This document shows, piece after piece, positions 24,851 to 32,706 of a stretch of 32,706 bases of DNA. The notes beneath the pieces are model-generated. The model did not search any database. It was given only the letters and a program-made list of their open reading frames with translations, and was not told the DNA's origin. The stretch covers positions 1 to 32,706 of the forward strand of contig JAFGIN010000034.1 in assembly GCA_016929595.1 (NCBI GenBank), read 5' to 3'. Made by a program: the position numbers and the translations under genes. The DNA is from Chitinispirillaceae bacterium. GTDB lineage: Bacteria > Fibrobacterota > Chitinivibrionia > Chitinivibrionales > Chitinispirillaceae. Each line of letters opens with the position of its first letter. The stretch's first letter is position 1.

Positions 24851-26659
24851 ATGAAACAAAAAGTGATCGAAACCAATGATATCAAGGGCTTTTATAACGA
24901 TTATGCCGTAAAATATTCTGCGCAGCTCAAAACTGTAAAACAACAGATTAATCTGATTTCCAATATTCGTCTGGCAGTAGCCCTTATTGCGATTGCGGCG
25001 TCTGTTTATACATACCGAATAGATCCATACCTTTTCTTTAGTGTCGTTGTTTCGGGGATTGTCGGTTTTTTCCTGCTGGTGTTCTACCACGAAACTCTTC
25101 ATCAGAGGAAATGCAGTATCGAAAATGTGCTTAATGTATTGCATCGCAATTTAAGCCGGTTGAGTGGAAACTGGACTGATTATTCAGATACGGGTAATGA
25201 TTTTGTCAATGATGGGCATCCGTTCAGTACTGATCTTGATATGTTTGGAAAGGGTTCTCTGTTTCAATGGCTTTCGTCAAGCCACACTTTTTATGGAAGA
25301 AAGCAGCTTGCCTCAGATATACTTCAGACACCATCAACGATCGGGCAGGTAGTCCAACAGCAGGGAGCTGTTACCGATTGTGCGAAACATTTTAATTTTC
25401 GGCTTTTATTTGAAGCGGCGGCGCTTGACATTAAGGTGCAATCAGATCAGGAGCCGCTTCTGAAATGGGCTGAAAGCGGTGTTTCCCGGTGGGCATCAAT
25501 GGTACCCTGGCTTTTTTATGCAGAACCGGTTGTCGCTGCATTGTCTGCAATAATATGCAGCGCGTTTTTAAAAATCCCGTTGATTGCTTATATTATCTAT
25601 ACAGTACATCTTTTGCTGTTCGCGCTGTTCTTCATGTCGAATAAGAAATTTATGGATCGATTTGAAGCATGCGCTGCAACAGTACTGGTATATTCACGTT
25701 TACTTTCATTAATCGAAAAGGAAGATTTTTCTGATAAAGTGCTCTTAAGATACAAAAACGACCTTGTATCAGAAAACGGAACAGTTGTAAGTAAAGAGCT
25801 TAAAAAGCTCTCACAGTTAATCTCATCCATGGAGATCAGATATAATCCACTTGGACATTTTATCGCAAATGTTGGATTGTTATGGGATTTTCGGTTACGT
25901 ATAAGTGCCGAAAACTGGAAAAAGAATAACAGTAGAAATCTGCGTAAATGGTTTGAGATTATAGGATGGTTTGAATCGGTAAATAGTTTCAGTGGTATCG
26001 CATTTGAACATCAGGATTGGCACTATCCTCAAATTACAGATGAGGCCAGGCTTTCATGTACCAATATGGGTCATCCATTAATACCTGATAACAGACGAAT
26101 AAATAACAGTTTTTCAATTAAGGATAATCAAGTCGCGATAATCACGGGGTCGAACATGTCCGGTAAGAGTACCTTTCTCAGGACGGTGGGCGTTAATATG
26201 GTTCTTGCGTACGCCGGAGCTCCTGTGTGTGGAAAAAGCATGCGTGTACCTCTTCTTAAAATATTTTCATCAATGAGAATCGGTGATGATCTATCTGGCA
26301 ATGTATCAACTTTTTATGCTGAGCTTCTAAAAATTAAAAGAATAATAGATGAAGATAAAAACGGAACACCGATACTGTTTCTCCTTGATGAACTTTTCAG
26401 AGGAACCAACTCATCAGACAGGCATGAGGGAGCTGTAGCAGTGTTGTCAAAATTAAAAAAGCCTGGGAATATTGGATTGATTTCAACACACGATCTTCAA
26501 TTATGTGAACTTGCACAAGGTGATCAAGGTGGATATGAAAACTATCATTTTACAGAAACCTACAATGAAAACGGGATCGCGTTTGACTATACACTGCGAC
26601 AAGGTCCTTCAACTACCAGAAATGCTTTGTATTTGATTAAAATGCTTGGGATTGTGTGA
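24851..26659 (+). CDS. Membrane-bound MutS-family ATPase
   Basis: The 602-residue protein has two pairs of predicted membrane helices (about residues 41-78 and 218-262) and then a C-terminal MutS ATPase domain. The ATPase is complete: Walker A GSNMSGKSTFLRT (433-445), Walker B LFLLDELFRGTNSSDRHEG (509-527), the STFYAEL segment (486-492) and the STHD histidine (547). The mismatch-recognition and connector domains of MutS are missing. Similar short, membrane-linked MutS homologues are known in several phyla but have no settled role; they are not expected to do classical mismatch repair. The ATG is preceded by AGGAAAA. No mutL is nearby. Confidence 0.85.
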   Translation: MKQKVIETNDIKGFYNDYAVKYSAQLKTVKQQINLISNIRLAVALIAIAASVYTYRIDPYLFFSVVVSGIVGFFLLVFYHETLHQRKCSIENVLNVLHRNLSRLSGNWTDYSDTGNDFVNDGHPFSTDLDMFGKGSLFQWLSSSHTFYGRKQLASDILQTPSTIGQVVQQQGAVTDCAKHFNFRLLFEAAALDIKVQSDQEPLLKWAESGVSRWASMVPWLFYAEPVVAALSAIICSAFLKIPLIAYIIYTVHLLLFALFFMSNKKFMDRFEACAATVLVYSRLLSLIEKEDFSDKVLLRYKNDLVSENGTVVSKELKKLSQLISSMEIRYNPLGHFIANVGLLWDFRLRISAENWKKNNSRNLRKWFEIIGWFESVNSFSGIAFEHQDWHYPQITDEARLSCTNMGHPLIPDNRRINNSFSIKDNQVAIITGSNMSGKSTFLRTVGVNMVLAYAGAPVCGKSMRVPLLKIFSSMRIGDDLSGNVSTFYAELLKIKRIIDEDKNGTPILFLLDELFRGTNSSDRHEGAVAVLSKLKKPGNIGLISTHDLQLCELAQGDQGGYENYHFTETYNENGIAFDYTLRQGPSTTRNALYLIKMLGIV

Positions 26660-26730
26660 ACGGATAGTATTTCTTTTTAATACCATGATAAGAGATAACT
26701 TCATTCCTATTTTAATCTCAGGAACAAAAT

Positions 26731-27669
26731 ATGCTTAAAGAACATTATGTGAATGGATTAATTTTTAAATGTATTCGACTGGCTTTGTCATTGTATGTCA
26801 GATTTTTTCCCGATACTTTTCCGTACGAAACAAAGAGGGAATCGTTCAATATTCCTGCTGCAGGCTGGCATAAGAACGGATGGGTCCTTAAAGAGTTCGA
26901 TTCTCCAGTTACAAAGATCAGACATAGATATTACATTAATCAATCGACAAAAAAGGGAGCGCCAGTTTTCCTTTTTCTTCATGGCTTATTCCTTGATGGC
27001 AGGAATTTTCTTAATTTAGAGCACTTGAATGATACCTGGACACTTGTCGCTTATGATTTTCCCGAAAGGTCGGATTATTATAAGGGTTACATGGAGGATT
27101 TCAGTTTAATTATTAATGATTTTCTGGATTGCTTAAAAATTAAGCTCATCTATTTATGCGGTGTTTCGTTTGGTGGGGGAGTAAGTTTAAAATACACAGC
27201 ATACAATCAATCAAGGGTGAAGGGGCTGGTGTTAGCATCAACTTTTGTTATGAATGCAAACCCATCTGATTTTTCAAAAAACAGTGAATTGAGCAGATTT
27301 ATCATGAAGTATCCAGATGGTAAACTGTACTGGTTTCTTGATAAATTGTTTAAAAGGGTGTTTTATGGCAAAAATAATCCGATGCATGGGGTAGTGGAGA
27401 TAATCTACTTGAAGCATATGGATTGGTACAGGCAGGCGGTTGAGTCAATAACTACTCTCGATGGGCCTGAGGATTCCAGGTTTATTGAATGCCCGGTTCT
27501 GGTATTGCATGGAAACTCAGATAGAACCATTTCATTTTCCAAGGCTAAGACAATAAGTAGATATATACCACAGGCACAGCTTAAAGTTATAAACAAAGGC
27601 ACCCATGCAATGGTGTATCTTCAGGGAGAAATGATTTCACAAATCATTAAAGAATATTTTTCTGTTTAA
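26731..27669 (+). CDS. Alpha/beta-hydrolase fold protein
   Basis: The 312-residue protein has the classic alpha/beta-hydrolase line-up: the oxyanion-site HG in FLFLHGLFLDGRNF (84-85), nucleophile Ser146 in LCGVSFGGGVSLKY, Asp264 in LHGNSDRTISF and His292 in NKGTHAMV. The N-terminal 60 residues, with a hydrophobic, Arg-containing start, extend beyond the core and may dock it at the membrane. CAGGAA sits before the ATG. Substrates of such enzymes cannot be read from sequence; esterase or lipase-like activity is likely. It follows the MutS-like gene by 71 bases, possibly on the same transcript. Confidence 0.85.
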   Translation: MLKEHYVNGLIFKCIRLALSLYVRFFPDTFPYETKRESFNIPAAGWHKNGWVLKEFDSPVTKIRHRYYINQSTKKGAPVFLFLHGLFLDGRNFLNLEHLNDTWTLVAYDFPERSDYYKGYMEDFSLIINDFLDCLKIKLIYLCGVSFGGGVSLKYTAYNQSRVKGLVLASTFVMNANPSDFSKNSELSRFIMKYPDGKLYWFLDKLFKRVFYGKNNPMHGVVEIIYLKHMDWYRQAVESITTLDGPEDSRFIECPVLVLHGNSDRTISFSKAKTISRYIPQAQLKVINKGTHAMVYLQGEMISQIIKEYFSV

Positions 27670-27808
27670 ACAAACAATATTTAACTATTTTGATGGTAAT
27701 TGCAAGAGCTTATTCAGTATATGTTGAGGTTTTTTACCTGGACTGATAAAAAATTGCTCTTCCATTTTATTTACGTAAAAAGTATAGTTTTTTGAGCACT
27801 CTCCACAA

Positions 27809-28843
27809 ATGGCTTCAGATAAAAAAAACAGGCGTCTACTTCATTTGATACTTTCATTAGTAAGTCTGACATTTCTTGTCGGAGCAACGTTTTTTCTGGT
27901 GCAGGAGCTACGGGCACTATCGATTGAAGAGATATTTCACACTATTAACTCAATCAGCTATAAAAGGCTCGCTGCAGCAATCACTCTTTGTATTGTAAAC
28001 TATTCGATTATGGTAGGATATGACTGGATCGGGTTATGGTATGCAGGTGTAACTATTCCTTTCAGAAAAATTGCACTTACATCTATTGTTGGTGATACGT
28101 TAAACAACAACCTTGGGTTATCAGCGTTTGTAGGCAGTACTATAAAGTTTCGTTTTTATTCTGCGCTGGGAGTTAGTGCAAGTTCGATAGCCCGTGCCAT
28201 CGGCTTTTATACAATTGGATACTGGTTAGGGTTTTCATTTCTTTCTTCAATATCATTCCTCTACTTTTTTCCGCAGATTGCAGTTTTCGGAAATTGGGGG
28301 AAACCGGTACAGATAGCTATTTCAATGTTTTTGATGTTACCGGTAGCATTTTTTACTGGAATGGTGTTTCAGAAAAAAATTAAGAAGGTATCACTGGGAA
28401 AACTTCATATAGATATACCCACACCGGCGAAAGGTCTGAGTGTTTTATTGGTGGGAATTCTGGATTGGACATGTACCGGGGTTATGTTTTATCTGCTGAT
28501 GCCTCAATCGGCTATCCGGGATGTATTCAAATTTGTGTCGATATATGTAATTTCTCATATTGCGGGAATGGTATCTCAGGTGCCTGGAGGTATTGCAGTT
28601 TTTGAAAGTGCGGCAGTACTCATGAATGGTGCGAATACAACAGTCACTATGATGGCATCCCTGCTTGTGTTCAGGGTACTGTTTTTTATTGCACCATTCA
28701 TTCTCGGGTTATGCGGGTTTTTCTATTTTGAATTAAAACAGGGGCACAGACTTCTATTTGGAAGAAAAGATGCTTTTACTAAAGCAGATAATATGATTAT
28801 TGAGAATCAAACTGATATCTCTGGTAAGATTTCAGTGCAATAG
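27809..28843 (+). CDS. MprF-flippase-like integral membrane protein (UPF0104/YbhN type)
   Basis: The 344 residues are almost entirely membrane helices (about eight). The block GDTLNNNLGLSAFVGSTIKFRFYSALGVS is the characteristic motif of the lysyl-phosphatidylglycerol synthase transmembrane (flippase) domain, and ISHIAGMVSQVPGGIAVFESAAVL is its second signature. In MprF this domain moves aminoacylated lipid across the membrane; here the C-terminal synthase domain is absent, as in YbhN/AglD-type proteins, whose cargo is usually unknown. The start has no clear ribosome site. The gene is convergent with the FmdB gene. Confidence 0.82.
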   Translation: MASDKKNRRLLHLILSLVSLTFLVGATFFLVQELRALSIEEIFHTINSISYKRLAAAITLCIVNYSIMVGYDWIGLWYAGVTIPFRKIALTSIVGDTLNNNLGLSAFVGSTIKFRFYSALGVSASSIARAIGFYTIGYWLGFSFLSSISFLYFFPQIAVFGNWGKPVQIAISMFLMLPVAFFTGMVFQKKIKKVSLGKLHIDIPTPAKGLSVLLVGILDWTCTGVMFYLLMPQSAIRDVFKFVSIYVISHIAGMVSQVPGGIAVFESAAVLMNGANTTVTMMASLLVFRVLFFIAPFILGLCGFFYFELKQGHRLLFGRKDAFTKADNMIIENQTDISGKISVQ

Positions 28844-29020
28844 GGTACTTGGGACTGTTTTACAGTATGAACGTTAATTACTAAAAACTCTCAAAAAAAA
28901 TGCTTCTGCTCGCCTAAAAATCTCAAAAAGATACATGAACATTATTGATACTTCAATTCCTCTTCAACAGCTCTGAACAAATGAGGTGACTTTGAATTTC
29001 TGAGTTGTTAATGAGCATTA

Positions 29021-29515
29021 TTACATTTCATAGAGCGTCTCATCCCGTGCAGGTCGTGGATGTTTTTTTCCGCCTCCGGTACTTTCGAATTTAAAAAGAT
29101 CATTTTCGTCAATATCTTCCATATCCTTTTCGATTGCTTCAGGATCTTCGCCTGATTCCATTCTGGAAAGAGCTTCTTCCATTTTGTCACCGAGCTTTAA
29201 ACCGGTCATACTGGAGAGACGCCGCATAAGGTCTGCTGCCTGCCGGGGATCGTTTTCATTGATATTTTCGGCCTGAGATGCAAGTGATGCGATAGCCTGT
29301 TCCATTTTGGATTCGTCTATTGGCAAGTCTGGCGTATTATCATTATCCCCGCTATCCTTTTTTGATGAGCCCGTAAAGGCAAACCGTGAAACCATCTTTT
29401 CAAGGTTTTTATTATGACACTTTGGGCATGATGGTATTTTTTCTGTGTTAATTTTTTTAGACAGGAAGGTATATATGGTATTACAGTTGGAACAGAAAAA
29501 TTCATACATTGGCAT
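29021..29515 (-). CDS. FmdB-family zinc-ribbon protein
   Basis: The 164-residue protein opens with the FmdB/CxxC-CxxC regulatory-type ribbon: MPMYEFFCSNC (Cys8, Cys11) and PSCPKCHNKNLEKMVSRF (Cys30, Cys33), four ligands for one zinc. The rest is an acidic, helical, probably flexible tail rich in Glu and Asp (DLMRRLSSMTGLKLGDKMEEALSRMESGEDPEAIE). It has GAAAGG before the start. The family name comes from a proposed regulator of formamidase, but most members have no tested role. Confidence 0.8.
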   Translation of the reverse strand: MPMYEFFCSNCNTIYTFLSKKINTEKIPSCPKCHNKNLEKMVSRFAFTGSSKKDSGDNDNTPDLPIDESKMEQAIASLASQAENINENDPRQAADLMRRLSSMTGLKLGDKMEEALSRMESGEDPEAIEKDMEDIDENDLFKFESTGGGKKHPRPARDETLYEM

Positions 29516-29680
29516 ATTTCATACCTTTCTAAAAATTAAATAGCTATGCAGAAGTTATATCTCCATAAAATAATTTTTCACAATGGCATAGAAGAATCAA
29601 AAAATTAAAAGAATGAACGGAATCCATTACTATCAAAATTTAAGCCGGAAAAGTGGTGTGGAGTTTTTAAGAAAAAAAAC

Positions 29681-29794
29681 GTAGGTAGAGGTTGAGGTAG
29701 AGGTTGAGGTAGAGGTTGAGGTAGAGGTTGAGGTTGAGGTTGAGGTAAAGGTTGAGGTAAAGGTTGAGGTAAAGGTTGAGGTAAAGGTTGAGAT
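29681..29794. repeat. 6/12-bp tandem repeat (minisatellite)
   Basis: The array has three and a partial GAGGTAGAGGTT units, two GAGGTT units, and four GAGGTAAAGGTT units, ending in GAGAT. The base period is six. The two 12-bp versions differ by one base (G or A) and lie in separate blocks, as slippage or unequal recombination would leave them. The array is purine-rich on this strand, polypyrimidine on the other. Confidence 0.9.
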
Positions 29795-29825
29795 GGAGGG
29801 TTTTTCAACCTTAATCTCAACCTTT
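29783..29825 (-). terminator. Inverted repeat after the beta-CASP gene, possible terminator
   Basis: Perfect 12-base arms AAAGGTTGAGAT (29783-29794) and ATCTCAACCTTT (29814-29825) with a 19-base loop lie 35 bases past the stop of the minus-strand gene ending at 29860. The left arm is also the last unit of the tandem array. On the minus strand the stem ends in TTT, weak for a terminator. Confidence 0.45.
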
Positions 29826-29859
29826 TATACAATTCCGAATCTTGAGTTCTGTAAATAAG

Positions 29860-31269
29860 TTAATCGATATCAGGAAATTTAAAGATGTCTCCCGGAGCTG
29901 GAATATGTACATTTTGATACCCTTTACTCCTGATCGCATCGCGAAGCGATTGAGACTGTTCAAGTTCACCATGAACAAGTATTACATGTTTGAGTTTTGA
30001 CGGGGGAGTGAGATCAACGTAGTCCAGAAGGTTTCGCCGGTCTGCATGGGCGCTGAATGCATCCATAATATGAATTTTATTTCTGACTGTATGTTCCTCA
30101 CCAAAAATTTTGACTATTTTTTTGCCATCCATGATTTTCCGCGCAAGTGTTTCCCGTGCGGCATATCCAACAAACAGCAGGGTATTTCTGGGATTGTCGA
30201 TATTGTTTTTAAGGTGATGAAGAATCCTGCCACCTTCAGCCATTCCAGAACCGGATATTATTATATGAGGATAAGCAAGAAAATTCAGCTTTTTAGATTC
30301 AGCAGCCTCATGGACATAAGTCAATCGGTTGAACTGAAACGGCTCGACATGATCTTTAATGAACACTCTCTGCGCTTCACGGTCAAGGAGGTCGGGATAT
30401 TTTTCAAAAACACTGGTTGCATTGCATGCTAGTGGGCTGTCAACATATATTGGTAGTTCAGGAATACGATTTTGATCGTAGAGCTTGTGCAAAACGTACA
30501 CCAGTGTCTGGGTTCTTCCAACTGCAAAAGAGGGTATTATAAGTTTACCACCAGATGCTGCTGTGGTACGAACTAATTTGCAGAGTTCCTCTTCAACAGT
30601 ATCAAAGGGATCATGCAGACGGTTTCCATAGGTGGATTCCATTACCAGTACATCGAGTTCACGAAGGACGTTTGGGTCTTTTGTCAAAGGCAGACCTGGA
30701 CGGCCAATATCACCTGAAAAACCGATTTTGAAGTTTTTGTTATTTTCTCTTATTTCAAAATGAATTCCAGCGGATCCCAATATGTGTCCTGCATCCCGGA
30801 ACATAACGTGAACATCTTTCGCTATTGTAAATTCCTTATTGAAATCAATCGGGACAAAAAGGTCCATTGCTGCTTCTACATCATTTAATGTGTAAAGGGG
30901 CTGCATTTCAGGCTGGTGACTTCTTCTTCGTATGATATTAACCCATTCCAGATCTTTTTCCTGAAGGTGAGCGCTATCGCGGAGCATAATTTTACAAAGA
31001 TCGATAGTTGCAGGTGTTGCATAAATTGATCCTTTAAAGCCTTGCTTGACAAGGTTGGGAATATTTCCGCTGTGGTCAATATGGGCATGGCTTAAGATAA
31101 GACAGTCGATCTCTGATGGATTAAACATGAATGATTGATTCTTTTCATACGCTTCCTGCCGTCGCCCCTGAAATAATCCGCATTCAAAGAGAATTTTTTT
31201 CCCATTGACGGTTATTAGCGTCTGAGAACCCGTTACTGTCTGTGCACCGCCGCAAAATTGAAGTTGCAT
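29860..31269 (-). CDS. Beta-CASP metallo-beta-lactamase-fold RNase-like protein
   Basis: The 469-residue protein has the zinc-site motif HAHIDH (61-66) in SHAHIDHSGNIPNLV, a further metal ligand in DAGHILGSAG, SGDIG with its Asp, and the beta-CASP region with IISGSGMAEGGR and GYAARETL. Near the C-terminus, DAFSAHADRRNLL holds the last His, and an RNA-specificity segment (HVILVHGELEQSQSLRDAI) follows. This is the MBL/beta-CASP/RMMBL order of CPSF73-like bacterial nucleases. Such proteins cut RNA, but many homologues are untested. AAGGA precedes the start. The full set of motifs suggests an active enzyme. Confidence 0.9.
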   Translation of the reverse strand: MQLQFCGGAQTVTGSQTLITVNGKKILFECGLFQGRRQEAYEKNQSFMFNPSEIDCLILSHAHIDHSGNIPNLVKQGFKGSIYATPATIDLCKIMLRDSAHLQEKDLEWVNIIRRRSHQPEMQPLYTLNDVEAAMDLFVPIDFNKEFTIAKDVHVMFRDAGHILGSAGIHFEIRENNKNFKIGFSGDIGRPGLPLTKDPNVLRELDVLVMESTYGNRLHDPFDTVEEELCKLVRTTAASGGKLIIPSFAVGRTQTLVYVLHKLYDQNRIPELPIYVDSPLACNATSVFEKYPDLLDREAQRVFIKDHVEPFQFNRLTYVHEAAESKKLNFLAYPHIIISGSGMAEGGRILHHLKNNIDNPRNTLLFVGYAARETLARKIMDGKKIVKIFGEEHTVRNKIHIMDAFSAHADRRNLLDYVDLTPPSKLKHVILVHGELEQSQSLRDAIRSKGYQNVHIPAPGDIFKFPDID

Positions 31270-31644
31270 AGCTGGATTCCTTTCTGATGAGAAGCTGAGC
31301 CTTTTTATTTAAGCGTTTGAAATAGTGTGCATAACTCTTCCTTGTATCACGGCCGCTCCTATATTGGCAGTACGGCCTGATTTAAAAGATTATTGCAATG
31401 TATGAACAAATTTCTACAACAAGTCTCTTATTATTTTACTAATAATTTTCTAATTTCACAATGTTTTTAATTATAAGCCATTTTCAAATAATTAATTATA
31501 ATTTAATACCAATTTTTGACAAAATTACATCTTTTTGGAGTATTCGCGTAAATGTATATTACCTATCATTCTGAATGTGGTGCAAAAATTCCGGGACTCA
31601 CCTGAATAAAAGTGAGCGTTTTCAATTGTGAGAAGTCAACTTTA
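31270..31644. other. 375-bp AT-rich divergent intergenic region
   Basis: It separates the beta-CASP gene from the glycosyltransferase gene. A GGCCG...CGGCC pair (about 31350-31377) stands out in AT-rich surroundings but is short. A TTGACA at 31516-31521 could be a -35 element for the rightward gene; no good -10 is spaced correctly. No gene is supported. Confidence 0.45.
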
Positions 31645-32586
31645 ATGAACAGTATCAATGATTTTAAAAAAAATGCCGTAATAATGCCCGGCGAGGTAGC
31701 TGAGTTTTTGGTTGCATTATCAGTAGTAACTCGAATGTCGGCAGTATCTTCTGATGAGATTATTCTAATCATTGAAGAGCATCTGGGGATAGTGTGTAAG
31801 GTGCTGAGCCCATTTAGTTTTGTTATTTGCGATGCACACGGCAGGCATGAAATTGATGCGTTCAATAAATTAGTAAAAGAAAACGTCTTTGAGACGGTTT
31901 TCGATTTATCGACTTTTGCAGCACATTCGCGGGTACATTCAAAGCTCAACTGCCGGAAAATAATTTCATTAACTGAAGAATTAAACAGAAAATCCGGAAT
32001 GGTTTCAGATGTACGAAAGCATCTTTCTGAGGATTATTCTTACGTATGTGGAATAGATGCATCAGATCCTCACCATTGGCCCGGGATAACAATAGATGCT
32101 GACCCTGAATATGAAGGGATGGTAGTATTGTGTCCGGGAACAGTTCGGGGAGCTGGAAGAAACTGGCCTTATTACAGCGAACTCATTAAATATCTGTCCT
32201 CTGAGGAATTTGTTATACTGGGGGATGAAAATGACCTGGAGATATGTAAAAAACTTGCGCCAAGATTGCCCCACAGAGTTAGAAATCTCGCGGGTAAAAT
32301 ATCGCTGGAAAAGGCAGCTCATATAATAGCTGGTTCGTCAATGGTTATCTCTAATGATTCAGGATTTCTTCACCTTGCCGGATATATTGGTGTGCTTTCA
32401 GTTGGACTTTTTGGTTCGAGCTCACCTGTCAGAAGACGGCCGCTTGGAGCACATTCAAATGTCGTTTACGCAGATATACTCTGTTCTCCCTGCGATATGG
32501 AAGTGTGCAACGGATTGAACCTGGAATGTATGACCAGGTTGAGTGTTGAGAGAGTAATTGATGTGATAAATTCATTGAGTGCATGA
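31645..32586 (+). CDS. Glycosyltransferase family 9 (heptosyltransferase-like) protein
   Basis: The ATG at 31645 gives 313 residues; a GTG at 31612 would add 11. The C-terminal half carries the GT9 signature: VVLCPGTVRGAGRNWPYYSELIKYL, FVILGDENDLEICKKL, VRNLAGKISLEKAAHIIAGSSMVISNDSGFLHLAGYIG and SVGLFGSSSPVRRRPLG, the last two forming the nucleotide-sugar site. The N-terminal half is more divergent and shorter than in WaaC/WaaF. Known members add heptose to lipopolysaccharide core; here the sugar is unknown. There is a Cys-rich tail (CSPCDMEVCNGLNLEC), as in some GT9 enzymes. It ends 36 bases before the right terminal repeat. Confidence 0.85.
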   Translation: MNSINDFKKNAVIMPGEVAEFLVALSVVTRMSAVSSDEIILIIEEHLGIVCKVLSPFSFVICDAHGRHEIDAFNKLVKENVFETVFDLSTFAAHSRVHSKLNCRKIISLTEELNRKSGMVSDVRKHLSEDYSYVCGIDASDPHHWPGITIDADPEYEGMVVLCPGTVRGAGRNWPYYSELIKYLSSEEFVILGDENDLEICKKLAPRLPHRVRNLAGKISLEKAAHIIAGSSMVISNDSGFLHLAGYIGVLSVGLFGSSSPVRRRPLGAHSNVVYADILCSPCDMEVCNGLNLECMTRLSVERVIDVINSLSA

Positions 32587-32622
32587 TATACAGCTGTTGT
32601 CACTGTATTTGCAATGTTGAAC

Positions 32623-32706
32623 TATACTGCAGACGGGTCAAAAGTGAATATTTTGTTGCACTACATTTTTCGCAGTTTTCGCGTTCCCCCATCCGCCTTT
32701 GGCACC
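32623..32706. repeat. Right copy of 84-bp terminal inverted repeat
   Basis: Exact reverse complement of 3-86. The short C-terminal frame is on the minus strand here (32638-32706). The unit begins TATACTGCAGACGGGTCAAA, reading out of the window. Confidence 0.85.

Larger units (their letters stand above)
29516..29859. other. 344-bp intergenic region holding a minisatellite
   Basis: It contains the fmdB leader and promoter area on the right-hand (upstream) side of that gene, the GAGGT-type tandem array (29681-29794) and the inverted repeat after the metallo-beta-lactamase-fold gene (29783-29825). An open frame through the array on the minus strand would give only Pro-Leu-Pro-Gln repeats and has no ribosome site, so I do not call it a gene. 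Confidence 0.6.

Noticed and set aside
24722-25144. 140-codon minus-strand frame
   Set aside because: Most of it is antisense to the start of the MutS-like gene, with unusual composition (Ile/Arg/Phe-rich) and no ribosome site.
29605-29832. 75-codon minus-strand frame coding Pro-Leu-Pro-Gln repeats
   Set aside because: It is the translation of the tandem array, starts at TTG with no ribosome site, and overlaps the terminator-like hairpin.
30046-30432. 128-codon plus-strand frame
   Set aside because: It lies wholly antisense to the well-supported beta-CASP gene and matches nothing recognisable.
31566-31949. 127-codon minus-strand frame
   Set aside because: Antisense to the start of the GT9 gene; no recognisable domain or ribosome site.
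3-32706. Whole window as one large transposon or phage bounded by inverted repeats
   Set aside because: There is no transposase, integrase, structural or replication gene, and the contents include argA, hrpA and cutA. A dispersed repeat at the assembly ends explains the pattern.

Overview
The window reads as a chromosomal stretch of a flagellated, diderm (Gram-negative type) bacterium. The support is lipoprotein signals, a GT9 (heptosyltransferase-like) enzyme, a flagellin/FliS pair behind a sigma-28 type promoter, and strong Shine-Dalgarno sites before several genes. Intergenic DNA is AT-rich. Gene content and protein style remind me of Fibrobacterota (Chitinivibrionia-like), but that is a low-confidence impression without a marker gene. 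There is no rRNA, tRNA, CRISPR array, integrase or phage gene. The outermost 84 bp at the two ends are perfect inverted copies of each other. Since the interior is housekeeping and accessory chromosome, the ends are most simply a dispersed repeat (probably an IS end) at which the assembly stopped.

Layout. (1) 0.3-5.2 kb: a secreted TIM-barrel, glycoside-hydrolase-like protein; a DUF3332 lipoprotein facing it across a perfect hairpin terminator; a SatP-type acetate/succinate transporter; and a two-domain N-acetylglutamate synthase (argA). (2) 5.3-14.8 kb: the most unusual part, a tightly packed seven-gene operon. It encodes a 12-TM nucleotide-transporter-like protein with a HEAT tail, a stand-alone cyclic-nucleotide-binding protein, an orphan solute-binding lipoprotein, a TPR protein, a coiled-coil protein, a membrane-anchored protein with a lysine-rich linker and a C-terminal AraC-type DNA-binding domain, and an exported transglutaminase-like protein. 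(3) 14.9-20.2 kb: cutA, a single-domain response regulator, a long HrpA helicase and a small membrane protein. (4) 20.4-24.5 kb: a protein with Ig/prealbumin-like repeats behind a CRP-like site, an unknown protein, a short flagellin with FliS, and two small Cys-containing proteins. (5) 24.8-32.6 kb: a membrane-bound MutS-family ATPase, an alpha/beta hydrolase, an MprF-flippase-like membrane protein, an FmdB zinc-ribbon protein, a 6/12-bp minisatellite, a beta-CASP metallo-beta-lactamase-fold protein and a GT9 glycosyltransferase.

How the genes work together. The operon at 5.3-14.8 kb is the best candidate for an undescribed system. Its parts suggest an envelope-spanning sensor: an outer binding lipoprotein and transglutaminase-like protein, TPR and coiled-coil scaffolds, a HEAT-tailed membrane transporter-like protein and a cNMP-responsive partner, with output through a DNA-binding domain tethered to the inner membrane. 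This role is inference from domain content and co-translation; no single gene proves it. The flagellin/FliS pair is a conventional late-flagellar unit. Most other genes look like independent single-gene units.
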